This document shows, one piece after another, positions 45,288 to 53,979 of a stretch of 64,000 nucleotides of DNA. The DNA lies in the NCBI RefSeq assembly GCF_000472705.1, contig NZ_AXAE01000017.1, forward strand, positions 124,001 through 188,000, read 5' to 3'. Source of the DNA: Mesorhizobium erdmanii USDA 3471. Lineage in GTDB: Bacteria > Pseudomonadota > Alphaproteobacteria > Rhizobiales > Rhizobiaceae. Under the pieces are notes generated by a model. It made no database searches, was not told the DNA's origin, and saw nothing but the letters and a program-made list of their open reading frames with translations. The first letter of the stretch is position 1; every line of letters begins with the position of its first letter. Position numbers and translations under genes: made by a program.

Positions 45288-46118
45288 TCAGAAGATGGCG
45301 TTGGTCACCGCCTTGACCGGGCCGAGCAGGACCGATCCGTCTGGCACGCCGGCATCGATCGGGATGGCCTTATGGTTCGCCGTCGCTGCCGCGGCCATCG
45401 GCTGGCTGGCGTCGCTGGTGACGATGACGGGGGTTTTCGACGGTACGCGGTCGTAGAGGTCGATGATGTCCTGGTTCATCAGGCGCACGCAGCCCGACGA
45501 CACCGATTTGCCAATCGAGCGCCATTCCGGGGAGCCGTGCAGGCGGTAGAGCGTGTCCACATTGCCCTGGAAGAGATAGAGCGCACGCGCGCCGAGCGGG
45601 TTCTTCAGCCCGCCGGGCATGCCGCCATTGTCGGCGCTGTACTGCTTCAGTTCCGGCTGCCGGGCCACCATTTCATCCGGCGGCGTCCATTTCGGCCATT
45701 TCTGCTTCCACTGGACGACGGCGTCGCCCGACCATTCGAAGCCGGCGCGGCCGAGACCGACGCCATAGCGGATCGCCTGGCCGCCGGGACGAACCAGATA
45801 GAGGAAATGACCTGTCGTATCGACGACGATGGTTCCCGGCTTCTGCCCGGTCGGATCGGGGACGATCTGGCGCAGGAACTGCGGATCGATCCTGTCGACG
45901 GGGATGGCCGGCAGATCGAAGCCACCATCGCTGACGGCCGCGTACATCGACGCGTAATCGGCAAGCGGCGGCTCGACATAGGTCGGCGGCGGCGGCTCGA
46001 CCGGCCCCGGCCCGGTGGTGGCGCATGCGGAAACCGCGATCGATGCGGCGCCCAATGCTGCGGCGTTGAGGAAGCCGCGACGGCTCAGGCGAAAGGATTC
46101 GATTTCGGTTATGGACAT
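45288..46118 (-). CDS. L,D-transpeptidase (YkuD family)
   Basis: A 276-residue exported enzyme that forms 3-3 crosslinks in peptidoglycan or attaches proteins to it. The N-terminus has a twin-arginine-like SRRGFLNAAALG, and a Cys in VSACATTG could be lipidated. A Pro-rich linker follows. The YkuD domain (about 95-235) contains LYRLHGSPEWRSIGKS followed by SSGCVRLMNQDII. The conserved His and catalytic Cys are both present, with Ser in place of the His just before Gly-Cys, a common variant in rhizobia. The Tat-like signal and putative lipobox together suggest membrane anchoring in the periplasm. Confidence 0.9.
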   Translation of the reverse strand: MSITEIESFRLSRRGFLNAAALGAASIAVSACATTGPGPVEPPPPTYVEPPLADYASMYAAVSDGGFDLPAIPVDRIDPQFLRQIVPDPTGQKPGTIVVDTTGHFLYLVRPGGQAIRYGVGLGRAGFEWSGDAVVQWKQKWPKWTPPDEMVARQPELKQYSADNGGMPGGLKNPLGARALYLFQGNVDTLYRLHGSPEWRSIGKSVSSGCVRLMNQDIIDLYDRVPSKTPVIVTSDASQPMAAAATANHKAIPIDAGVPDGSVLLGPVKAVTNAIF

Positions 46119-46247
46119 GATTGCCTTCTTTAAGACTCAAATCGCAACAAAGCGTCAATACGCCGATCGCCGTTGCAGGTGTCTGACAACACCCGGCGCG
46201 ATAGGCGGTTCCGATTCTGGCCCGAACGTGGACAAACAAAGGCGAAG

Positions 46248-46284
46248 CTGTGACTGCGCCGCCACTGTGGCGCTGGGGTCACAG
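46248..46284 (-). terminator. Hairpin downstream of the haloacid dehalogenase gene
   Basis: CTGTGAC (46248-46254) pairs with GTCACAG (46278-46284), and an inner GCGCC/GGCGC pair extends the stem. On the minus strand it starts eight bases after the stop codon at 46293 and is followed by CTTCGCCTTTGTTTG. Confidence 0.5.
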
Positions 46285-46292
46285 GGTGTTGC

Positions 46293-46955
46293 CTAGCCGC
46301 CGGGCACCAGCGCTTCGAGCGTCGGCAGGATCAGGGCCGGCGGAAAATCCCGGTATTCCTCGGGCTGGTTGGAGCGGTTGATCCATACCGTTCGGAAGCC
46401 GAACTTGGTGGCGCCTGCAATATCCCAGCGATTGGAGGACTGGAAGGAAACCGCGCCGGGATAGAGGCGCCACCCGGTGGCGACCATGTCGTAGACTGCC
46501 GGATCGGTTTTGAAGCGTCGCACCGCGTCGACTGAGTAGATGTCGTCCAGGACCTGGTCGAGCGCGGCGGACTTGACCGCTGCTTGCAGCATTTCTGGCG
46601 AGCCGTTGGAGAGGATTGCCAGCCTGGCTCCCGAAGCCTTGAGCCCCTTCAGCACGGTCGGCACTTCCGGGTAGCAATCCAGCCCCCAATAGGCTTCCAG
46701 CAATTTTGTTTTGAGACCGGGATCGGCCGAGGGGACCTTGCGCAGGGCGAAGTCCAGCGCCTGTTCGGTCAACTGCCAGAAATCCGCATAGGCGCCCATC
46801 AGCGTGCGCACCCAGGAATATTCGAGCTGCTTGGCGCGCCAGATTTCGGACAGCAACTGGCCCTCCGGCCCGATCTGGTCGGCATGGCGGCGCACGGCGG
46901 CATGCACGTCGAACAGCGTGCCATAGGCGTCGAAGACATAGGCGGCGTATTGCAT
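46293..46955 (-). CDS. Haloacid dehalogenase, type II
   Basis: A 220-residue HAD-superfamily enzyme. The nucleophile lies in YVFDAYGTLFDV (first Asp near residue 8). SNGSPEMLQAAV gives motif II. The FKTDPAVYD/SSNRWDIAGA segments give motifs III and IV and match type II 2-haloacid dehalogenases, which hydrolyse L-2-haloacids to D-2-hydroxyacids. The ATG at 46955 (MQYAAYVFDAYGTLF) gives the family length; a frame from 46991 adds a leader not seen in the family. It diverges from the aminotransferase gene. The true physiological substrate may be a phosphate ester rather than a haloacid. Confidence 0.9.
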   Translation of the reverse strand: MQYAAYVFDAYGTLFDVHAAVRRHADQIGPEGQLLSEIWRAKQLEYSWVRTLMGAYADFWQLTEQALDFALRKVPSADPGLKTKLLEAYWGLDCYPEVPTVLKGLKASGARLAILSNGSPEMLQAAVKSAALDQVLDDIYSVDAVRRFKTDPAVYDMVATGWRLYPGAVSFQSSNRWDIAGATKFGFRTVWINRSNQPEEYRDFPPALILPTLEALVPGG

Positions 46956-47111
46956 GGCAACAGTCTTGAGGCGAGGCGGGGCAAGGTGCAAGCCTTGATT
47001 GCATCGCGCCTGCCGCTGGCCTCAACAAAAACTCGCCCATGCTGGTTGACGCCAGCAGCCAAAGCATCATCCAATGTTGTCACACAAGATTGATCGGAAC
47101 GGGATAACGCG

Positions 47112-47990
47112 ATGACACTGGCGGCAGCGGCGCAATCCGCGACATGGACCTTCGTCGATGGCGACTGGTACGAGGGCAACGTCGCGATCCTGGGGCCGCG
47201 CAGCCACGCCATGTGGCTCGGCACCAGCGTGTTCGACGGCGCGCGCTGGTTCGAGGGCGTGGCGCCCGACCTCGACCTGCATGCCAGGCGAGTGAATGCC
47301 TCGGCGATCGCGCTTGGCCTCAAGCCGAACATGACACCCGAAGCGATCGTCGGACTGACCTGGGACGGATTGAAGAAGTTCGACGGCAAGACGGCGGTCT
47401 ATATAAGGCCGATGTACTGGGCCGAGCACGGTGGCTACATGGGGGTGCCGGCCGATCCGGCATCGACGCGTTTCTGCCTCTGCCTCTACGAATCGCCGAT
47501 GATCTCGCCGACCGGCTTTTCGGTGACGGTGTCGCCGTTCCGGCGCCCGACAATCGAGACCATGCCGACCAACGCCAAGGCCGGATGCCTCTATCCCAAT
47601 AATGGCCGCGCCATCCTTGAAGCCAAGATGCGCGGCTTCGACAATGCGCTGGTGCTGGACATGCTGGGCAATGTCGCGGAGACCGGCAGCTCCAACATTT
47701 TCCTGGTCAAGGACGGCCACGTGCTGACGCCGGCGCCGAACGGCACCTTCCTGTCCGGCATCACCCGCTCGCGCACGATGACGTTGCTGGGCGAGTACGG
47801 GTTCAAGACGACGGAAAAGACGCTGTCGGTGCGCGATTTTCTCGAAGCGGACGAGATTTTCTCGACCGGCAACCATTCCAAGGTGGTGCCGATTACCCGC
47901 ATCGAGGATCGCAATTTGCAACCCGGGCCGGTCGCCAACAAGGCGCGCGAACTCTATTGGGATTGGGCACATTCGAAATCGGCTGGCTGA
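47112..47990 (+). CDS. Branched-chain amino acid aminotransferase (fold IV)
   Basis: A 292-residue PLP enzyme that transfers the amino group between glutamate and branched-chain keto acids. The PLP Lys lies in PTNAKAGCLYPNNGRAI. GNVAETGSSNIFLVKDG and FLSGITRSRTMTLLGEYG follow in order, as in IlvE and D-amino acid aminotransferases. It starts WTFVDGDWYEGNVAILGPRS and keeps the M-W-L-G-T-S-V-F-D-G-A-R region. The rhizobial subgroup is a little shorter and divergent from E. coli IlvE (309 residues), so a preference for another substrate (for example D-amino acids) is possible. Confidence 0.85.
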   Translation: MTLAAAAQSATWTFVDGDWYEGNVAILGPRSHAMWLGTSVFDGARWFEGVAPDLDLHARRVNASAIALGLKPNMTPEAIVGLTWDGLKKFDGKTAVYIRPMYWAEHGGYMGVPADPASTRFCLCLYESPMISPTGFSVTVSPFRRPTIETMPTNAKAGCLYPNNGRAILEAKMRGFDNALVLDMLGNVAETGSSNIFLVKDGHVLTPAPNGTFLSGITRSRTMTLLGEYGFKTTEKTLSVRDFLEADEIFSTGNHSKVVPITRIEDRNLQPGPVANKARELYWDWAHSKSAG

Positions 47991-48167
47991 CGTACCGGTT
48001 CGTCCTTTTTGTCGCTGCGCGCTTCGCCGCAGGAAAACCGTGTGACAGTTTTCCGGAACGCGCTTAGAAAGGCAACCGGCGCTTCACTTCCGGAGTTGTC
48101 CCAGCTCAATCCAGACCTATGTTGATCCGGTATCCACACCGGACTTTTCCACGAGGGAGTACTACCC

Positions 48168-48767
48168 ATGGCTTTTGAATTGCCCGCTCTGCCCTACGAC
48201 TATGAGGCCCTGCAGCCCTACATGTCGAAAGAGACGCTGGAGTATCATCACGACAAGCACCACAAGGCCTATGTCGACAACGGCAACAAGCTGGCCGCGG
48301 AAGCGGGCATGGGCGACCTGTCGGTCGAAGAGGTGGTCAAGCAGTCGTTCGGCAAGAATGCCGGCCTCTTCAACAATGCGGCCCAGCACTACAACCACAT
48401 CCATTTCTGGAAGTGGATGAAGAAGGGCGGCGGCGGCAACAAGCTTCCGGGCGCGCTGCAGAAGGCGGTCGACAGCGACCTCGGCGGCTACGACAAGTTC
48501 AAGGCTGATTTCATTGCTGCCGGCACGACGCAGTTCGGTTCGGGTTGGGCCTGGGTTTCCGTCAAGGACGGCAAGCTGGCGATTTCGAAGACCCCGAACG
48601 GCGAAAACCCGCTCGTCCACGGCGCCTCGCCGATCCTCGGCGTCGACGTCTGGGAGCACTCCTATTACATCGACTACCGCAACGCCCGCCCGAAATATCT
48701 CGAGGCCTTCGTCGACAGCCTGATCAACTGGGATCACGTGCTCGAACTCTACGAAAAGGCGAAGTAA
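48168..48767 (+). CDS. sodB: Superoxide dismutase (Fe/Mn type)
   Basis: SodB converts superoxide to oxygen and hydrogen peroxide in the cytoplasm. The 199-residue protein has the metal ligands of the Fe/Mn family: a His in LEYHHDKHHKAYVDN near residue 27, a His in NAAQHYNHIHFWKWM near 77, and the Asp and His in GVDVWEHSYYIDYRN near 160-164. The N-terminus AFELPALPYDYEALQPYMS is typical of alphaproteobacterial Fe-SODs. GAGGGAGTACTACCC supplies the ribosome-binding site. A long terminator hairpin follows. Confidence 0.95.
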   Translation: MAFELPALPYDYEALQPYMSKETLEYHHDKHHKAYVDNGNKLAAEAGMGDLSVEEVVKQSFGKNAGLFNNAAQHYNHIHFWKWMKKGGGGNKLPGALQKAVDSDLGGYDKFKADFIAAGTTQFGSGWAWVSVKDGKLAISKTPNGENPLVHGASPILGVDVWEHSYYIDYRNARPKYLEAFVDSLINWDHVLELYEKAK

Positions 48768-48778
48768 TCGATCGTCAA

Positions 48779-48854
48779 AAAAGCCCCGGTATTTGAACTA
48801 CCCCCCGAAAGTTGGAAAAAACCGTTCGGGGGTCAGTTCAATACCGGGGCTTTT
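48779..48854 (+). terminator. sodB: Strong long-stem terminator after sodB
   Basis: AAAAGCCCCGGTATT...GAACT on the left pairs with AGTTCAATACCGGGGCTTTT on the right with one bulged base. A second CCCCCGA/TCGGGGG stem sits inside. The right arm runs into TTTTCTTTTC. The symmetry, with A-rich left and T-rich right flanks, would allow termination in both directions. Confidence 0.85.
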
Positions 48855-48978
48855 CTTTTCTGTGTCGATGTCGGGTAGTTGCGAAGGCCGACAAAAATCG
48901 TCCGATGAGAGGGAATAACCCGTCCGCCGCATCCGTTAACGTCCTGTCCTGAAATGCCTTCATCATGGAGCCAAATGA

Positions 48979-49416
48979 ATGAGAAAGCTTGTCGTCGCCA
49001 TCTCAATGCTCGCCTTTGCCGGCTCGGCCGCCTTTGCCGATCCGATCCTCGACCGGCAGGCGTTGATGAAGGAGCGCGGAAAGATCGTCGGCGGTCTGGC
49101 GAAAGTGGCCAAGGGCGACGAGCCTTTTGATGCCGCTGCCGTGCTGACGCAGTTGCAGGCGCTGCAGGCGAATGCCGAGAAGTTCGACGTCGACACCTTG
49201 TTCCCGAAAGGCAGCGATACCGGCGACACCACGGCGGGGCCGAAAATCTGGGAAGACATGGCTGGCTTCAAGGCCGTCGAGGACAAGTATCTGGCGGACG
49301 TCAAGGCCGCGGTCGCGGCGGCTCCCGCCGACGCTGACGCGCTGAAGGCGCAAGTCGACACCATGGGTTCCGATTGCGGCACCTGCCATCAGAGCTACAG
49401 GATCAAGAAAGGCTGA
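48979..49416 (+). CDS. Cytochrome c, class II (c' type)
   Basis: A 145-residue periplasmic protein with a signal peptide ending at SAAFA-DP (about residue 20). A four-helix bundle follows, with the heme-binding C-G-T-C-H at the extreme C-terminus (about 132-136). This is the class II cytochrome c arrangement. ERGKIVGGLAKVAKGDEPFD near the start and the SDCGTCHQSYRIKKG end match the family. Its role may be electron transfer or NO binding. It lies just upstream of a di-heme cytochrome gene with an eight-base gap, so the two are probably co-expressed and interact. Confidence 0.9.
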   Translation: MRKLVVAISMLAFAGSAAFADPILDRQALMKERGKIVGGLAKVAKGDEPFDAAAVLTQLQALQANAEKFDVDTLFPKGSDTGDTTAGPKIWEDMAGFKAVEDKYLADVKAAVAAAPADADALKAQVDTMGSDCGTCHQSYRIKKG

Positions 49417-49424
49417 TTTCGGCC

Positions 49425-50375
49425 ATGGCATGGCTGAAGAAGCTCGTCGGTGCAGCCGTGGTTGTGGGCTGCGTCGGCGCGGTTACGGGATGGGTCCTCT
49501 CGGCGCCTGTGACCCTCGATACGCAGACCCTGACGCAACTCGCGCCTGGCGACGCGGCCAGGGGCAAGCGCATCTTCTACGCTGGCGGCTGCACCTCCTG
49601 TCATGCGAAGCCGGGATCACAGGGCGATGCGCGGCTCCGGCTCGTCGGCGGCCTCGAACTCAAGACACCGTTCGGCACTTTCGTGCCGCCCAATATTTCG
49701 CAAGACCCGAACGACGGCATCGGCGCATGGTCGGTCGAGGATCTCGCCAACGCCATGCTGAAGGGCGTATCGCCGTCGGGCGAGCATTTCTATCCGGCGT
49801 TTCCCTATGCCTCCTACGCCCGCATGAAGCCATCCGACATTGCCGATCTCTATGCCTTCCTCAAGACGCTGCCGGCGGTCGCCGGCAAGGCGCCGGGCAA
49901 TTCGTTGGCTTTCCCGTTCAACATCAGGCGTGGCATCGGCCTGTGGAAGCGGCTCTATCTCGGCGACCAGCCCGTTGTTGCCTTGGCCGATAGCACGCCC
50001 GAAGCTGTAATGGCCGGCCGCTATCTGGTGGAGGGGCCTGGCCATTGCGGTGAATGCCACACGCCGCGCGATTTCGCAGGCGGGACCAAGAAGGGCGAAT
50101 GGCTGGCCGGCGCCGTGGCCGCCGAGGGCTCGGGCATCGTGCCGAACATCACATCGGGCAAGGGGGGTATCGGCGGCTGGTCGGAAGCCGACATCGCCAA
50201 TTACCTCGAGACCGGTTTCACGCCGAACTTCGATTCCGTCGGCGGCGCCATGGTCGACGTGCAGCGCAACATGGCGGAACTGACAGCGGTCGACCGTGCG
50301 GCGATCGCCGCCTATCTCAAGGCTGTACCGCCGCATCCGAACGGCTATCCGGCGCGCCAGAAGACCGCGAACTAA
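49425..50375 (+). CDS. Membrane-anchored di-heme cytochrome c
   Basis: A 316-residue protein with an uncleaved N-terminal helix (about 8-28) and two c-type domains. Heme motifs are C-T-S-C-H in the first domain (near residue 64) and C-G-E-C-H in the second (near 208). Distal Met-containing segments follow each. Such di- or tri-heme proteins serve as electron-transfer subunits of membrane alcohol, aldehyde or gluconate-type dehydrogenases. No dehydrogenase is adjacent here, so its donor is unknown. The ATG at 49425 starts MAWLKKLVGAAVVVG; the frame extends upstream into the previous gene. It is coupled to the class II cytochrome gene. Confidence 0.88.
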   Translation: MAWLKKLVGAAVVVGCVGAVTGWVLSAPVTLDTQTLTQLAPGDAARGKRIFYAGGCTSCHAKPGSQGDARLRLVGGLELKTPFGTFVPPNISQDPNDGIGAWSVEDLANAMLKGVSPSGEHFYPAFPYASYARMKPSDIADLYAFLKTLPAVAGKAPGNSLAFPFNIRRGIGLWKRLYLGDQPVVALADSTPEAVMAGRYLVEGPGHCGECHTPRDFAGGTKKGEWLAGAVAAEGSGIVPNITSGKGGIGGWSEADIANYLETGFTPNFDSVGGAMVDVQRNMAELTAVDRAAIAAYLKAVPPHPNGYPARQKTAN

Positions 50376-50387
50376 CCGGTTGTCGGG

Positions 50388-50777
50388 CTACAGGTGCCGA
50401 TCGCCCAGGAAATCGAAGCCCGTCTCGAAGAAATGATTGTAGTTGCAGGTCATTTCCTCGCCCGCTGCGATGTCGCGCAAGGCGTAGGTTTCCTCGGGTG
50501 AGGAGACATCGCAATTCGGCTCGTCGTCATGGTTCATATAGCGGGCGTCGTCGGCTTCGAAGACGATGTAGGCCGGATCGCGTCGGTCCGGGTAGGAATA
50601 GCGGTCGAGATAGTTCTTCACCGGTCCGGTTTCGCCCTCATAGGTCTCGACGTCGATGATCCGGTCGAATCGGGGGTCGAGCTTCCAGATCAACGTGCCC
50701 TTCGGGATGTGATGCTTTGCAAAGACGCCGATGCCTTGGATCGGCGATTTGTCGAGATAGACGTCGACGAGCAACAT
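50388..50777 (-). CDS. SET domain protein
   Basis: A 129-residue protein that is almost entirely a SET fold. IQGIGVFAKHHIPKGTLIWK opens it, RYMNHDDEPNCDV is the N-H-S/D-x-x-P-N cofactor motif (near residue 80), and GEEMTCNYNHFF near 110 is the E-E-x-T/L-x-x-Y motif. SET domains transfer methyl groups from S-adenosylmethionine to protein lysines. Bacterial stand-alone SET proteins of this size are known but mostly uncharacterised. The ATG at 50777 (MLLVDVYLDKSPIQGIG) fits; the extra upstream codons look like noise. The tail ends FETGFDFLGDRHL. Confidence 0.85.
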   Translation of the reverse strand: MLLVDVYLDKSPIQGIGVFAKHHIPKGTLIWKLDPRFDRIIDVETYEGETGPVKNYLDRYSYPDRRDPAYIVFEADDARYMNHDDEPNCDVSSPEETYALRDIAAGEEMTCNYNHFFETGFDFLGDRHL

Positions 50778-50939
50778 GGCATACCCCAGTAGAAAACATG
50801 TCAGGCAAGGCTTGCGAAAAGCCGCGCACTGGTTAGCGCGAGGCCGGTACAATTGCGAGCGGAAATGAGCAATGCGGGATTCAAAAAGTCATGATCGCGA
50901 TGCCTCCGGCAGATGCCTGCTGGACACTTGCCTCCGCCG

Positions 50940-51566
50940 TCACCGTTGCTGCAGGGCCAGGCGGACGCCCAGGGCGCAGTAGATGCCGCCGACCACCTTG
51001 CCTTGCCATTTCAGCACAGTCGGATTTCTGCGCAGGAAACTGCCAAGCCGGCCGGCGCTAACCGCAAAGATGACCGTGCTGAAAAGGCCCAGCACGACGA
51101 AAATAAGACCCAGGGCGGTCAGCTGAAGCATCGCCGATCCGTTCTCGGGCCGCACGAACTGGGGCAGGAAGGCTAAGAAGAAAAGCGCGGTCTTGGGGTT
51201 GAGCACCTCGGTCAGGACAGCCTGTCGAAACGCCTTGCCGGCGGAAATCGCCAGCGTGCCGGCCGTTGGATCGGCCGGCACCTTCTCGACGATCGCGCGA
51301 ATGCCGAGATAAACGAGGTAGGCTGCGCCGATGTATTTTGCGATACTGAATAGTGTCGCCGACGTGGCGATAATAGCCGAGATGCCGACCATCGCCATGA
51401 CCGTGTGAAACATGTCGCCGGCCGCGATGCCGGCACCGGTCGCGATCCCGACCTTGGTGCCCGAACTCGTTGCCCGGGCGATCGTCAGCAGCGTGGCCGG
51501 ACCCGGAATGAAGACAAAGCCGAGCACGACGGCGATGTAGGCGATCAATGTCGACAGATCGATCAT
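50940..51566 (-). CDS. LysE/RhtB-family amino acid exporter
   Basis: A 208-residue inner-membrane protein with about six helices. FVFIPGPATLLTIARATSSG near residue 20 is the LysE signature, FIPGPA-L. LTEVLNPKTALFFLAFLPQF near residue 120 is the second conserved block. It should export an amino acid or homoserine lactone-like compound; the substrate is unknown. The ATG at 51566 overlaps the oligopeptidase B stop by four bases. Longer frames are shadows of that gene. Translational coupling to a peptidase suggests export of amino acids released from peptides, an inference. Confidence 0.9.
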   Translation of the reverse strand: MIDLSTLIAYIAVVLGFVFIPGPATLLTIARATSSGTKVGIATGAGIAAGDMFHTVMAMVGISAIIATSATLFSIAKYIGAAYLVYLGIRAIVEKVPADPTAGTLAISAGKAFRQAVLTEVLNPKTALFFLAFLPQFVRPENGSAMLQLTALGLIFVVLGLFSTVIFAVSAGRLGSFLRRNPTVLKWQGKVVGGIYCALGVRLALQQR

Positions 51567-53686
51567 CGCAGGGTCTCCTCGGTAAGCTGCGCCTTGCCCG
51601 TCACCTTCAACGCGAAGGAATAAGTATAGGCGATCTCCTCCAGCCTTGAGAACCGGCCGGACGCGCCGGCATGACCGGAATCCATATTGATCTTGAACAG
51701 CACCGGATTGTCGCCGTTCTTGCGGTCGCGAAGCCGCGCCACCCATTTGGCCGGTTCCCAATAGGTGACGCGCGGGTCGGTGAGGCCGGCAAGCGCCAGG
51801 ATTGGCGGATAGTCGAGTGCCGCGACATTGTCGTAGGGCGAGTAGGCAGCGATCGTGCGGTAGTCGTCGGCGGATGCGATCGGATTGCCCCATTCCGGCC
51901 ATTCCGGCGGCGTCAGCGGCAGGGTCGCGTCGAGCATGGTGGTGAGCACGTCGACGAACGGAACTTCGGCGACGATGCCGCCAAAGCAGTCCGGCGCCAT
52001 ATTGGCGACAGCGCCCATCAGCATGCCGCCGGCCGAGCCTCCTTGCGCGACCATGCGGTCATGCGCGGTATAGCGCTCGGCAACGAGGTGGCGCGCACAG
52101 GCGATGAAGTCAGTGAACGTGTTCATCTTGTGCGCCCGCTTGCCGTCATCATACCAGCCGTAGCCCTTGTCCTTGCCGCCCCGGACATGAGCGATGGCGT
52201 AGACGAAGCCGCGGTCGACCAACGACAGGCAGTTGGTATTGAAGGCCGCCGGCACGGTGATGCCGTAGGAGCCATAGCCGTAAAGCAGGCAAGGTGCCGA
52301 TTCATCGAGCGGCGTGTCGCGATGGTGCAAAAGCGAGATCGGTACCAGTTCACCATCGGCGGCGGGCGCCATCAGCCGCCTTGTCACATAATGGTCCGCA
52401 TCATGGCCGGATGGCACTTCCTGGGTCTTGAGCAACACCCGCTCACGGGTGCGCATATTGTAGTCGAACACTTGCGCCGGCGTCGTCATCGACGAATAGG
52501 AAAAGCGCATGATCTCGGTGTCGTATTCATAGGAGCCCGACAGGCCGAGCGAAAAAGCCTCCTCATCGAGAGACAGAAGATGCTCTTCGCCACTGCTGCG
52601 ATCGCGCACGACGATGCGCGGCAGGCCCTCCTTGCGCTCGAGCCGGACCATATGGTCCTTGAAGCCGATCACCGACAAGATCAGCCGGCCCGGTTCATGC
52701 GCCACCAGTTCCTGCCAGTTGGCGCGGACCGGATCGTTTGCCGGCGCCATCATGATCTTGAAGTCCTTGGCGCCGTCCGCGTTGGTCAGGATGAAGAAGA
52801 TGTCGCCGCCTTCCTCCATCTCATACTGGAGGCCGGGCTCTCGCGCGCACACCAGCCTGGGCTCGGCGAACGGATCGCTGGCGCTCAAGAGGCGGTATTC
52901 CGAGGTCTCGTGATCGTTGATGCCGATCATGATCCATTCATTGCTGCGGGTGCCGTCGACATTCATGAAGAAGCCGGGATCGCTTTCCTCATAGATGAGG
53001 CGGTCGTTTTCAGGATCTTGTCCAAGAGCGTGGAACAGCACTTTCGACGGCCGGTGGTTGGGGTCGAGACGCGTATAGAAGAACCCGTCATTGCGCGCGT
53101 CCCACACACCCGAACCGCCGGTGGCGGGAATCTGGTCCGCCAGTTCCTTGCCGTCGGCAAGGTCGCGCACGCGCAGCGTGTAGAACTCGGACCCCTTGTC
53201 GTCGAACGCCCACAACAGCTTGCGATGATCGGCCGAATGATCGACGCCGCCGAGCCGAAAATAGGCTTTGCCTTCCGCCTCCAGGTCACCGTCGAGCAGG
53301 ATCTGCTCGGCGCCGCCGTCGCGCGGCATGCGGAAATAACGCGGCTGCTCGCCGCCGAGCTTGAAGGAAGACCCATAGGCATATGGCCCGTCCTTCATGG
53401 GAACGGAAGAATCGTCTTCCTTGATGCGGCCCTTCATCTCCTTGAACAGCTGCTTCTGCAGGTCGGATGTGTCGGCCATCAGCTTCGACTGGTAGGCATT
53501 CTCGGCTTCGAGCTCATCACGGATGCCGGCATCGAGAAGGGAGGGGTCCCGAAACATCTCCTGCCAGTTGTCGGCCCGCAGCCACGCATATTCATCAGTC
53601 CGCGTGATGCCGTGATGCGTATCGAAAACCGGCCGCTTCTCGGGCATTGGCGGGCTGACGATGGGAAATCGGTGAGTCTGGGTCAT
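51563..53686 (-). CDS. ptrB: Oligopeptidase B (S9 family)
   Basis: A 707-residue cytoplasmic serine peptidase that cleaves short peptides after Arg or Lys. The N-terminal half (about 70-410) forms a beta-propeller. The C-terminal half is an alpha/beta hydrolase. It has GYGSYGITVPAAFN, HVRGGKDKGYGWYDDGK, the nucleophile GGSAGGML (Ser near 553), and the catalytic His in DSGHAGASGRFSRLEE near 680. RPVFDTHHGITRTDEYAWLR near the start is typical of the family. GAGCGAGACGTA ahead of the ATG is a modest ribosome-binding site. The downstream LysE exporter overlaps it. Confidence 0.95.
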   Translation of the reverse strand: MTQTHRFPIVSPPMPEKRPVFDTHHGITRTDEYAWLRADNWQEMFRDPSLLDAGIRDELEAENAYQSKLMADTSDLQKQLFKEMKGRIKEDDSSVPMKDGPYAYGSSFKLGGEQPRYFRMPRDGGAEQILLDGDLEAEGKAYFRLGGVDHSADHRKLLWAFDDKGSEFYTLRVRDLADGKELADQIPATGGSGVWDARNDGFFYTRLDPNHRPSKVLFHALGQDPENDRLIYEESDPGFFMNVDGTRSNEWIMIGINDHETSEYRLLSASDPFAEPRLVCAREPGLQYEMEEGGDIFFILTNADGAKDFKIMMAPANDPVRANWQELVAHEPGRLILSVIGFKDHMVRLERKEGLPRIVVRDRSSGEEHLLSLDEEAFSLGLSGSYEYDTEIMRFSYSSMTTPAQVFDYNMRTRERVLLKTQEVPSGHDADHYVTRRLMAPAADGELVPISLLHHRDTPLDESAPCLLYGYGSYGITVPAAFNTNCLSLVDRGFVYAIAHVRGGKDKGYGWYDDGKRAHKMNTFTDFIACARHLVAERYTAHDRMVAQGGSAGGMLMGAVANMAPDCFGGIVAEVPFVDVLTTMLDATLPLTPPEWPEWGNPIASADDYRTIAAYSPYDNVAALDYPPILALAGLTDPRVTYWEPAKWVARLRDRKNGDNPVLFKINMDSGHAGASGRFSRLEEIAYTYSFALKVTGKAQLTEETLR

Positions 53687-53799
53687 TACGTCTCGCTCTG
53701 GAGATATCTCAAACGACGGATAAACACGCCGATCAGGGCCGGTTCAAGAGCCGCGGCCCCGCGGTCAATTCGGTTCCGGAAGATGGGCAGGGAGGAGAG

Positions 53800-53979
53800 A
53801 TGATGAAATATTCGGTCTCGTCTTGCTGCGGCCTTCACCGTGGCGTCACTAACTCAGGCATTCGCCTGCCAGTCTCATGCGACCGTATTCGCTGCTTGGC
53901 AAGTGGCCAACGTGCCGTGCCGGCATCTGTTGATCCGGGCGGTCGCGCGGCAGGCAGGTCACCTGGCGAGGGTTCGTGA
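53800..53979 (+). CDS. Possible 59-residue peptide behind a strong ribosome-binding site
   Basis: GGGAGGAGAG lies directly before two consecutive ATG codons, and the frame MMKYSVSSCCGLHRGVTNS runs 59 codons to a TGA. The product is Cys-, Ser- and Arg-rich and has no recognisable domain. In the next frame a signal-peptide-like RLAAAFTVASLTQAFA appears without a start codon, so a frameshifted remnant of a small secreted protein is an alternative. Only the ribosome-binding site is persuasive. Confidence 0.25.
   Translation: MMKYSVSSCCGLHRGVTNSGIRLPVSCDRIRCLASGQRAVPASVDPGGRAAGRSPGEGS

Noticed and set aside
51671..53803. 710-codon open frame on the plus strand opposite oligopeptidase B
   Set aside because: It mirrors ptrB codon for codon in the complementary frame, and the His/Arg/Val-rich product has no domain. 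ptrB has all catalytic residues.
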